A stretch of 64,000 nucleotides of DNA from NCBI RefSeq assembly GCF_017301635.1, contig NZ_CP071091.1, positions 1,996,001 to 2,060,000 on the forward strand, given 5' to 3'. The position numbers and the translations under genes are program-made. Below the pieces are notes generated by a model. It searched no databases. It saw only the letters and a list, made by a program, of their open reading frames with translations, and was not told the DNA's origin. Origin of the DNA: Myxococcus landrumus (GTDB lineage: Bacteria > Myxococcota > Myxococcia > Myxococcales > Myxococcaceae). Shown here one piece after another: positions 57,127-64,000 of this stretch. Position 1 is the first letter of the stretch; each line of letters starts with the position of its first letter.

Positions 57127-57641
57127 GCGCCAGCGCCGCGGCCACTCCATCCATCGAGGAGCAGTGGCCCGACGTCCGGCGGCTCTTCTCCAGGGCCACC
57201 GTCACCTCGCTCCACTTCTCCATCGCCAGCATCGACAGGACGGGGGCACCCCATGTCACACCCATCGGCTCGGTGCTGTTGACCCGGCCCGGACGCGGCT
57301 TCTTCTTCGAGCTGTACACACGCCGGCTCCCGGCGAACCTCGTGAGGGACCCGCGCGTGAGCATCCTCGCCGTGGACAGCGGCAAGCTGTTCTGGCTCCG
57401 GTCCCTCTACAAGGGGGGCTTCGAGCGAGCTCCCGCGCTTCGACTCGTGGGACGTGTGCTGGGTCCTCCGCGCCCGTCGACCCCCGAGGAGCAAGAGCGG
57501 TTCGCCCGGCGCGTGCGGAGGCTGAGCTGGCTCAAGGGCCACGCCCTGATGTGGCGCGACCCAGGCCCGGTGCGTGAGTTCGAAGTGGACCGCATCGAGC
57601 ACGTCCACCTCGGCCCCATGACCGCGGGCCTGATGCCGTAG
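57123..57641 (+). CDS. Pyridoxamine-5'-phosphate-oxidase-like flavin-binding protein
   Basis: A 172-residue split-barrel protein of the PNPOx-like class. Landmarks are SLHFSIASIDRTGAPHVTPIG, FFFELYTRRLPANLVRDPRV and VGRVLGPPRPSTPEEQERFARR. Such proteins bind FMN or F420 and act as reductases, haem-binding or stress proteins. Its ATG overlaps the thioesterase stop, so the two are cotranscribed and coupled under the TetR regulator. The substrate cannot be predicted. Confidence 0.85.
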   Translation: MSASAAATPSIEEQWPDVRRLFSRATVTSLHFSIASIDRTGAPHVTPIGSVLLTRPGRGFFFELYTRRLPANLVRDPRVSILAVDSGKLFWLRSLYKGGFERAPALRLVGRVLGPPRPSTPEEQERFARRVRRLSWLKGHALMWRDPGPVREFEVDRIEHVHLGPMTAGLMP

Positions 57642-57749
57642 CGGCGGCCAGACGACCTTCACGCCTCGACGGCATCCAGAAGAACTCCAGGCCTTCGCGG
57701 GGACCGTGCAGCGTCCTCATCGCGAACAGGCCTGGAGCCTCACTTCACT

Positions 57750-59249
57750 TCACAGCCACTTCGGCGATTCGCGTCGCGGAGGCAGCGGATCGGCCGCCTT
57801 CGCCTTCGCGGGAGCCGCCGCGGCGGCAGGACGCTGTGCGGGCGCACCGGAACCGCGCGGAGCCTGCGCATTGCTCCGATTGCCGCCCTGCCCGGAGCCC
57901 CCCGGACGCGCCGAGCGATTGCCCTCGGAACGCCCCTGGCCGCCCCCACCACGACCACCACCGCCACCACCCCGCCTGCGGCGAGCGTTGCCACCGGGCG
58001 CATTGCCCCGGCCACCGCCACCGCCCTGCCCGCCTCGCGCGTGCATCCCCGGGTTCGACCCACGGGCCGCGGGCGCCTCCACCGAAGCAGAAGCCCCCGG
58101 GCGCGGCGCCGCGACACCCGAGCGGTACGGATGGTCCTCCACCACCGGAACGCTGCGCCGGATGGTCCGCTCGATGTCACGCAGGTACGCGCGCTCCTCG
58201 GCATCGCAGAACGACAGCGCCGTGCCCTGCGCTCCCGCGCGGCCCGTGCGGCCAATGCGGTGCACGTACTGCTCGGGCACGTTGGGCAGGTCGTAGTTGA
58301 TGACGAAGCTCAGGCCGTCGATGTCGATGCCGCGCGCCGCGATATCCGTGGCCACCAGCACCCGGAGCGTCCCCGAGCGGAACTCGTCCAGCGCGCGCTC
58401 ACGGGCGTTCTGGCTCTTGTTGCCGTGAATCGCCGCGGCGCTCACACCGGAGCCCTCGAGCTGCTTGGCCACCCGGTTCGCACCGTGCTTGGTGCGCGTG
58501 AAGACCAGCGCCCGCGAAATCTTGCCGTCCTTCAGCAGGTGCGTCAGGAGTCCGCGCTTCTGCTCACGCTCCACGAAGAACACCTGCTGCGCGACCGTCT
58601 CCGCGGTGCTGGAGACCGGCGTCACTTCCACGCGCACCGGGTCCGTCAGCAGGTTGCGCGACAGGTCCACAATCTCCGGCGGCATCGTCGCGCTGAAGAA
58701 GAGCGTCTGCCGCTTGGAGGGCAGCGCCTTGATGACCTTGCGCACGTCGTGGATGAACCCCATGTCCAGCATGCGGTCCGCCTCGTCGAGGACGAACACC
58801 TCGAGCGAGCGCAGCGACACATAGCCCTGGTCCATCAAGTCCAGCAGACGACCCGGCGTCGCCACCAGCACATCCACGCCCCGCTGGAGCGACTGCACCT
58901 GCGCGCCCTGTCCCACGCCGCCGAAAATCACCGAGTGCCGCAGGGGAAGGTTCTTCCCGTACGTCATGAAGCTCTCGCCCACCTGCCCCGCCAGCTCGCG
59001 CGTCGGGGTGAGGACAAGGCAACGCACAGGACGCGCGCCACCCGCGGGCGCCTTGGCGGACAACCGCTGGAGAATCGGAAGGGCGAAGGCCGCCGTCTTC
59101 CCCGTGCCCGTCTGGGCGACCCCCAGCACATCCTTCCCCGCCAGGGCATGGGGAATCGCCTTCGCTTGGATGGGCGTCGGCGTGGTGTACCCCTCCGCCT
59201 TGACTGCGCGCAGAAGGGTGTCGTGAAGCTGCAATTCGTCGAAAGTCAT
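57750..59249 (-). CDS. DEAD-box RNA helicase with a long Gly/Arg-rich tail
   Basis: A 499-residue helicase close to RhlE. The core (about 1-375) has the Q motif ([11 protein letters not shown]), [21 protein letters not shown] ([10 protein letters not shown]), SAT (FFSATMPPE) and [10 protein letters not shown]. The tail (about 385-480) is RGG-type: [11 protein letters not shown] and [15 protein letters not shown]. Such tails bind RNA and can drive condensate formation. Cold or stress roles are common for the family. The ATG at 59249 is preceded by AGGA. Confidence 0.93.
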   Translation of the reverse strand: MTFDELQLHDTLLRAVKAEGYTTPTPIQAKAIPHALAGKDVLGVAQTGTGKTAAFALPILQRLSAKAPAGGARPVRCLVLTPTRELAGQVGESFMTYGKNLPLRHSVIFGGVGQGAQVQSLQRGVDVLVATPGRLLDLMDQGYVSLRSLEVFVLDEADRMLDMGFIHDVRKVIKALPSKRQTLFFSATMPPEIVDLSRNLLTDPVRVEVTPVSSTAETVAQQVFFVEREQKRGLLTHLLKDGKISRALVFTRTKHGANRVAKQLEGSGVSAAAIHGNKSQNARERALDEFRSGTLRVLVATDIAARGIDIDGLSFVINYDLPNVPEQYVHRIGRTGRAGAQGTALSFCDAEERAYLRDIERTIRRSVPVVEDHPYRSGVAAPRPGASASVEAPAARGSNPGMHARGGQGGGGGRGNAPGGNARRRRGGGGGGRGGGGQGRSEGNRSARPGGSGQGGNRSNAQAPRGSGAPAQRPAAAAAPAKAKAADPLPPRRESPKWL

Positions 59250-59491
59250 GGATTCCTAAGTCAAGTTGAGTCTGCTTCCCCGACAGGCGAGGAAGCCCGC
59301 GCAGCGTGCCCGTTCGAGCTGAAACCCGAGGGCGCCTGGCGGTGCGCGGTGCGGCCCGGCCGGCCGACCCGCTTGAGAACGTCTGAGAACGGGCAGGTCC
59401 CCCCTCCCATTCCGCGACATCGTGCGGCGGACCCTGCCCGCTTCGGGGTCGGTTGTCGCGCGAAATCGAGGGCTTGACAGAGGTTTTTGGA

Positions 59492-59519
59492 GGCCCCGGA
59501 CATTCCAGTGTCCGAGGCC
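59492..59519 (-). terminator. Hairpin downstream of the EF-G paralogue
   Basis: GGCC-C-CGGACA (59492-59502) pairs with TGTCCG-A-GGCC (59509-59519) around a 6-base loop, with one internal mismatch. It begins 14 bases past the EF-G stop, read on the minus strand. The A-rich run after it is not the T-run expected of an intrinsic terminator. Confidence 0.45.
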
Positions 59520-59533
59520 CCCGTCACTTCACA

Positions 59534-61615
59534 TCACACCCGCGCATCGGGCAGGGGCTCGTAGGAGCCCAGGCGCATGCTCGCCTGGCCTCGCCCCTGT
59601 GTCCGGCCTCGCAGGCTCGTCACGTAGCCGAACAGACTGGCCATGGGCACGCGTGCGAACACTCGCCGCGCGGGCCCTTGTGTCTCCATCCCCTGCACCC
59701 GTCCGCGCCGCGCGGCCAGGTCTCCGAGCACCTCACCCACGTACTCCTCGGGTGTGGTGACCTCGACATCCATCACCGGCTCGAGGACCTGGACGCCCAC
59801 GCGCCGCACCGCCTCCTGGACCGCGAGGGAGCCCGCCAGGGAGAACGCCTGGGGCGTGGAATCACGCACATGCGTATCCCCGTCCACCAGTCGGACCTCC
59901 ATGTCCACCAGCGCCACGCCATCCCGCACCCCGCGCTCCATGGCCCCCGCCACGCCCTTCTGGATGGCCGGCACCAGCTCCCTCGGAATGGAGCCTCCTC
60001 GCGTGTCGTCGACGAAGACGAGCCCCGCGCCGCGTGCCGCCGGAGCAATGTCCAGCACCACGCGCGCATACTGTCCGGGCCCGCCTGTCTGACGGACATG
60101 GCGGTACTCCTGGCGCACCGCCTGCTTGACGGTGTCGCGGTAGGCCACCTTGGGCTGTCCCACGTGCGCCTCCACGCCGTACTCCGTCTTCAACCGGTCC
60201 ACGACCACCTCCAGGTGAAGCTCACCCATGCCGGACAGCAGCACCTGGCCGCTCTCCGGGTCCACGCCCACGCGTAGCGACGGGTCCTCCGCCGCCAGTC
60301 GATGCAGGCCCTCTTCCAGCTTGGGCAGCTCCGCGGGAGACCTGGCCTCCACGGTCAGGTGCACCACGGGCTCCGGGAAGCTGAGCGACTCCAGCACCAC
60401 GGGGGCCTCCGGGTCGCTCAGCGTGTCTCCCGTGCGCACGCCCTTCATGCCGAGCGCCGCGGCGATGTCTCCCGCATGAACCTCCTCCACTTCCTCCCGG
60501 CGATTGGCATGCATGAACATCAGCCGGCCCACGCGCTCCCGCTTGCCGGTGGCGGGGTTGAGCAGGACGGTGCCCGCGCGCAACGTGCCCGAGTACACGC
60601 GCAGGAAGACGATGTTGCCCACGTTCTTGTCGCTCATGAGCTTGAAGGCGAGCGCGGCCGGAGGGCCGTCGTCCGAGGGCTCTCGCATGACGGTCTTCTC
60701 CGTGCCCGGGACAAAGCCTTCCACCGCCGGCAGGTCCGACGGCGCGGGGAGATAGTTCACGATGGCGTCCAGCAACATCTGCACTCCCTTCTTCTTGAAG
60801 GCCGACCCCGCGAGCACGGGAACCAGCGCACGCGAGAGCGTGCCCGCGCGCAGTGCCCGCACGAGCTCCGCCTCCGTGAGGTCGTCCAACCGCCCGTTCA
60901 CGAACTTCTCCATCACCCCATCGTCCACGTCCGCCGCCGCCTCGATGAGCCGCAGGCGCAGCGTCTCCGCCTGCACGCGCACGTCCTCGGGCACGGGGAG
61001 GTCGTCGCGGTACTCACCGCCGTCCCCGTCGAAGAGCACCGTCTTCATGCGAACCAGGTCCACCAGTCCGCGGAACTCCGAGTCCGCGCCCAGCGGGAGC
61101 TGCACCGCCACGGGGCGAGCCCCCAGGCGCTCCCGGATGGAGGCAAGGCTCATGGCGAAGTCCGCGCCCACCTTGTCCATCTTGTTGAGGAACGCGATGC
61201 GAGGAACGCCGTAGCGGTCCGCCTGACGCCACACGGCCTCCGACTGGGGCTCCACGCCCTGGCTCGAGTCGAACACGGCCACCGCGCCATCCAGCACTCG
61301 CAGGGAGCGCTCCACCTCGATGGTGAAGTCCACGTGTCCCGGCGTGTCCAGGATGTTGATGCGGTGGGCCGTGCCCGACGAGGGGCCTTGGCGTGGAGAC
61401 CAGAACGCGGTCGTGGCCGCGGAGGTGATGGTGATGCCGCGCTGCTTCTCCTGCGGCAGCCAGTCCATCTCCGTGGAGCCGTTGTGCACCTCGCCCGTGG
61501 CGTGGATGCGACCGGTGAAGAACAGGACGCGCTCGGTGAGCGTCGTCTTGCCCGCGTCAATGTGAGCCATGATGCCAATGTTCCGGTAACGCTCGATGCG
61601 AGTATTGCGAGACAT
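59534..61615 (-). CDS. Elongation factor G paralogue (EF-G2-like)
   Basis: A 693-residue translational GTPase with all G motifs: G1 [10 protein letters not shown]2 [12 protein letters not shown]3 DTPGHVDF, G4 NKMDKVG and G5 SAFKKKG. Domain IV is recognisable ([20 protein letters not shown]), although it differs from the housekeeping EF-G HDVDSSE motif. The gene is isolated, away from rpsL-rpsG-tuf, so it is a second EF-G. Bacterial EF-G2 forms may act in ribosome recycling or stress. The ATG at 61615 has GGGAG upstream. A promoter at 61973-62001 implies a leader of about 350 bases. Confidence 0.9.
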   Translation of the reverse strand: MSRNTRIERYRNIGIMAHIDAGKTTLTERVLFFTGRIHATGEVHNGSTEMDWLPQEKQRGITITSAATTAFWSPRQGPSSGTAHRINILDTPGHVDFTIEVERSLRVLDGAVAVFDSSQGVEPQSEAVWRQADRYGVPRIAFLNKMDKVGADFAMSLASIRERLGARPVAVQLPLGADSEFRGLVDLVRMKTVLFDGDGGEYRDDLPVPEDVRVQAETLRLRLIEAAADVDDGVMEKFVNGRLDDLTEAELVRALRAGTLSRALVPVLAGSAFKKKGVQMLLDAIVNYLPAPSDLPAVEGFVPGTEKTVMREPSDDGPPAALAFKLMSDKNVGNIVFLRVYSGTLRAGTVLLNPATGKRERVGRLMFMHANRREEVEEVHAGDIAAALGMKGVRTGDTLSDPEAPVVLESLSFPEPVVHLTVEARSPAELPKLEEGLHRLAAEDPSLRVGVDPESGQVLLSGMGELHLEVVVDRLKTEYGVEAHVGQPKVAYRDTVKQAVRQEYRHVRQTGGPGQYARVVLDIAPAARGAGLVFVDDTRGGSIPRELVPAIQKGVAGAMERGVRDGVALVDMEVRLVDGDTHVRDSTPQAFSLAGSLAVQEAVRRVGVQVLEPVMDVEVTTPEEYVGEVLGDLAARRGRVQGMETQGPARRVFARVPMASLFGYVTSLRGRTQGRGQASMRLGSYEPLPDARV

Positions 61616-62052
61616 AAAAGACTCCCGTTCCCGTCGGGCAGCGAGGCCCACGGGTGGCGAATGGATGAAAGGAACCGGTTGGAGGACCTCGGCGATGACC
61701 GTCAGGCCTGCTCGCGCGACACGCCCTGGAGGGACACGAAGACCCGTTCAGGGACGCGAGTGGACAGACGAGGGCTCCGCCACAGAGCCAGAGCGGGACC
61801 GGACTTCACGGCACACGGGAACCAGCCACCCGCGCGCCGGAAGGACTCCGGCCCCGCCAGCTCAAATGTCGAGCAGAACCTCGTGACGGGGGGCAAGGCA
61901 CACGTCCGCCGCGGGCGCGGAGATCCGCGCGACCTGCAGAGCGATGATGGAGACGGGCCTCATGATGCAGAATAGTTAAGACAGACACGCGCGCATGTCA
62001 ACTCGCGCTCGCCAGGTCCTCGCGGACCTTCAGCCTCGCGTTGATATGACAA
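61616..62052. other. 437-base leader and intergenic region upstream of the EF-G paralogue
   Basis: No supported gene. The minus-strand promoter (61973-62001) lies at one end and would give a transcript leader of about 350 bases. Small open frames with TTG or ATG starts exist, for example near 61702-61896, but have neither a ribosome site nor recognisable content. An attenuator or riboregulator is possible but not demonstrated. Confidence 0.45.
61973..62001 (-). promoter_or_regulatory. Predicted promoter of the EF-G paralogue
   Basis: Minus-strand TTGACA (perfect -35) is followed after 17 bases by TAACTA (-10). The same architecture, TTGACG-17-TAACTC, precedes the histidine kinase gene at 7.5 kb. 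Confidence 0.55.
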
Positions 62053-63249
62053 TCAACTGCTGAGCGCCCTCACCCGCGCGGCGAGGTTCTGCGTGAAGAG
62101 CCGGTAGATGCGCAGCGCTGCGGACTCGTGCGTGTCCAGGTAGTGCTGGAAGCCCGCGCGGGTGATGCGCAGCGCGCGGACCGCCGTGCGCGCCTTCACC
62201 CGGGCGGACACAGGCGCGTCCTGGACCAGGGAGATTTCCCCCAGGTGGGCCCCGGGCCCCAGCGTGTTGAGCCGCCGTGCGTCGTCCTCCGTGCCGCTGA
62301 AGACCTCCACCGTGCCTTCCAGCAGCACGAAGAGCCCCACCCCCATTGTCCCCTTCTCCAGCACCACGGCGCCCGCGGGGATGAGCACCTGCCGCGCCAC
62401 GCGGTAGAGGTCTCGCATGTCCTCCAGCGACAGCTCGCCGAAGATGGGAATCGCCTTGAGGTACTCGTAGCCGTCGTCCCTCGGCACGATGCCCTGCGCG
62501 GTCAGCCGGGCGATGACGGCCTCGGCCTCCGCCTCCATGCCCATGCGCCGCAGCAGCCGAGCCTTCTCCGCGGCCAGCGCGGGGTCCGCGCGCACCGACT
62601 CCGAGCCGCGCATCGTGTCCGCGAGCAACGCCAGCGCCCGGCGCGTGAAGCCTCCCGCGTCCAGCAACATGCACATGCGCAGCACCGACTCCACGTACCG
62701 CGCATCCCCCACGGGGACACAGCCCAGCGCCTCCACCTCCGAGTGGGGCTGCCCCAGCTCCCGGTAGATGAGCGCCGCCTCATAGGGGCGTCCCAGGCGG
62801 ACCAGACACTGGGCCACCGCCTCGGACGAGCCCAGGCCCCGGTACACCTCCAGGGCCCGCTCCAGCGCGCCACCGCGCTCGAAAGCCGCGGCCGCGCGCT
62901 CCGCATCCCCCACGCGCAGGTACGCTTCCGCCGCGTCCACGTACTGCCCGGCCTGGACATACAAGGCCGCCACGCGCGCGTCCTCGCCGCAGCCGCTCAG
63001 CAGCCTCGCGGCGCCGGCGAAGTCACGCGCCCATCGCAGCACCTCCGACAGGCGCGCGCGAACATCCAAGGGGGACAGCTCGGCTTCACGCAACAGGCGC
63101 TCGCGTTGCGCCAGGCTCAGCTCCTCGTAGAGCCGCGCGGCCGTCGCCTCGGTCTCCAATCCCATCAGCGACTGCAACGCCTGGAGCGTTCCATCCACGC
63201 CGCCCCGCTCGCTGCTCACTTCGGGCACTTCCGCCTCGGACCGTGACAT
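62053..63249 (-). CDS. Cyclic-nucleotide-binding protein with a TPR-like region
   Basis: A 398-residue soluble protein. The first two-thirds is helical with TPR-like repeats (ALYVQAGQYVDAAEAYLRVG, then DAERAAAAFERGGALERALEVY). The C-terminal domain (about 270-390) is a cNMP-binding fold (FVLLEGTVEVF, LGPGAHLGEISLVQDAPVSA, VKARTAVRALRITRAGF). The phosphate-binding GEISL is intact and the Arg-Ala pair of classical CAP-like domains is replaced by SA. There is no helix-turn-helix, so it is not a CRP regulator. The ATG at 63249 follows GGGGGA. It could respond to the cyclase at 13-15 kb, which is inference. Confidence 0.88.
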   Translation of the reverse strand: MSRSEAEVPEVSSERGGVDGTLQALQSLMGLETEATAARLYEELSLAQRERLLREAELSPLDVRARLSEVLRWARDFAGAARLLSGCGEDARVAALYVQAGQYVDAAEAYLRVGDAERAAAAFERGGALERALEVYRGLGSSEAVAQCLVRLGRPYEAALIYRELGQPHSEVEALGCVPVGDARYVESVLRMCMLLDAGGFTRRALALLADTMRGSESVRADPALAAEKARLLRRMGMEAEAEAVIARLTAQGIVPRDDGYEYLKAIPIFGELSLEDMRDLYRVARQVLIPAGAVVLEKGTMGVGLFVLLEGTVEVFSGTEDDARRLNTLGPGAHLGEISLVQDAPVSARVKARTAVRALRITRAGFQHYLDTHESAALRIYRLFTQNLAARVRALSS

Positions 63250-63384
63250 TGCGAGTCCCCCTCGCCGGGCATGCAACCCCCACGTCGGGAACTCGCGTTC
63301 GAGCCTCCCGACGCCCCAGCGGACATGGGGCGCCTATATCACCCCGCATGTGGCCTCGGGCAACCCGCCGCCCCGGCCCCACTT

Positions 63385-63867
63385 TCAGCGGACGGAGATG
63401 AGCTCCACGTCGAAGATGAGGACCGTGTACGGAGGAATGCGGCCCGACGAAGAGCCCTGCGAGCCGTAGCCCAGCGAGGAGGGAATGATGAGGCGCCGCT
63501 TGCCCCCCACGCGCATGCCCAGGATGCCCTGGTCCCAGCCGTCGATGACCTGCTTCCGCCCCAGGTTGAAGCCGATCGGCGCCTTGCCCTCCGAGGTCTC
63601 GAACATCTTCCCGTCGGGAAGCCAGCCCGAGTAGTGCACCTGGACCCGCGCCCCGTCCGTCGCCTCCGCCCCCGTCCCCACGGCCCCCAGGTCCTGGAGG
63701 TACAGGCCACTGGGCAGGCGGGTCATCGTCGACAGGTCCACGTTCAGGCTCTCCGCGTACGTCACCTTCGTCGGGTCGCCGTTGTCCGGGTTCCCCTGCC
63801 CGGGCGAGTCATCGCCACAGCCCATCAGGGGCAGGAGCAGGGCACACAACAGAAGCGAGCGGAGCAT
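63385..63867 (-). CDS. FKBP-type peptidyl-prolyl isomerase, predicted lipoprotein
   Basis: A 160-residue exported prolyl isomerase. The signal MLRSLLLCALLLPLMGC ends in a lipobox, Cys17. The FKBP core has VQVHYSGWLPDGKMFETS, VIDGWDQGILGMRVGGKRR, IPSSLGYGSQ and IPPYTVLIFDVELIS. The active-site residues of the FKBP fold (Tyr of VHYSG, Trp of DGWDQG, Phe of IFDVEL) are present. It lacks the coiled-coil dimerisation domain of Mip, so it is a small, single-domain form. The ATG at 63867 has AGGA upstream. Confidence 0.92.
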   Translation of the reverse strand: MLRSLLLCALLLPLMGCGDDSPGQGNPDNGDPTKVTYAESLNVDLSTMTRLPSGLYLQDLGAVGTGAEATDGARVQVHYSGWLPDGKMFETSEGKAPIGFNLGRKQVIDGWDQGILGMRVGGKRRLIIPSSLGYGSQGSSSGRIPPYTVLIFDVELISVR

Positions 63868-64000
63868 GAGGGTCCTCGGAAGCAGGCCGGAGTCCGGCGA
63901 TGAACGCGCCCAGACTGCCCCGGTACGTGCCCTCACGGAAGCAGAAGCGTGACCGCTTGCCCGCCGACAGGGGTGACAGCCCGGGCTTGAAATGCGCGGG

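Noticed and set aside
61702-61988. Leader peptides upstream of the EF-G paralogue
   Set aside because: No ribosome-binding site or recognisable regulatory peptide could be seen.

Overview
The window looks like a chromosomal segment of a myxobacterium of the Myxococcaceae (Myxococcus or Corallococcus type). The evidence is the very high GC content with strong third-position GC, many TTG and GTG starts, the myxobacterial DUF2378 paralogue family, an AgmX/PglI-type C-terminal domain, a CarC-type phytoene desaturase outside any carotenoid cluster, and several large kinase-type hybrid signalling proteins. I saw no rRNA, tRNA, CRISPR array, insertion sequence or phage gene. Genus-level placement is inference.

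Layout. 1-2.2 kb: accA-hisC-cmk on the minus strand (cmk cut by the window edge). 2.3-9.1 kb: a TPR protein, a two-domain ArsA/Get3-like ATPase, an NtrC-type regulator with an unusual histidine kinase, dCMP deaminase and a lipoprotein protease. 9.2-15.3 kb: PrkA-type kinase, a DnaK paralogue lacking its lid, and a Ser/Thr kinase-receiver-cyclase fusion. 15.5-20.2 kb: carotenoid-cleavage-type oxygenase, HEAT-repeat protein and phytoene desaturase. 20.4-27.1 kb: a 1772-residue (pseudo)kinase/AAA/GAF/histidine kinase hybrid and clpX. 27.3-30.6 kb: small hypotheticals, truA, a ribbon-helix-helix protein and an outer-membrane-type protein.

30.7-35.1 kb is the most interesting part: a minus-strand sulfur and ubiquitin-like block. 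Five tightly packed genes encode a catalytically complete E1-like enzyme, a TusA-like protein, a ubiquitin-fold protein ending in Gly-Gly, a degenerate second E1 and a JAMM peptidase. The active E1 lacks the N-terminal RYxRQ helix. The pseudo-E1 has lost ATP-binding and catalytic residues but keeps exactly that helix. This suggests a bacterial split, heterodimeric E1 resembling eukaryotic E1 architecture. An APS kinase with a Lys/Ala-rich tail and an orphan LarE follow.

35.2-45.4 kb: a lipoprotein, a NarL-type two-component pair, a GH5-type glycosidase, an ABC exporter whose permease is fused to an M1 peptidase, DUF2378, and an ankyrin/beta-helix protein. 45.7-54.3 kb: mutA-mutB-meaB followed by fused IcmF, an acyl-CoA mutase block for propionate and branched-chain acyl-CoA metabolism. 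54.5-64 kb: a nuclease-like lipoprotein, a TetR-controlled thioesterase/flavin-oxidase-like pair, a DEAD-box helicase with an RGG tail, an EF-G paralogue behind a long leader, a cNMP-binding protein and a lipoprotein FKBP.

Convergent pairs often share hairpins that span or closely follow both stop codons. Several palindromes look like operators.
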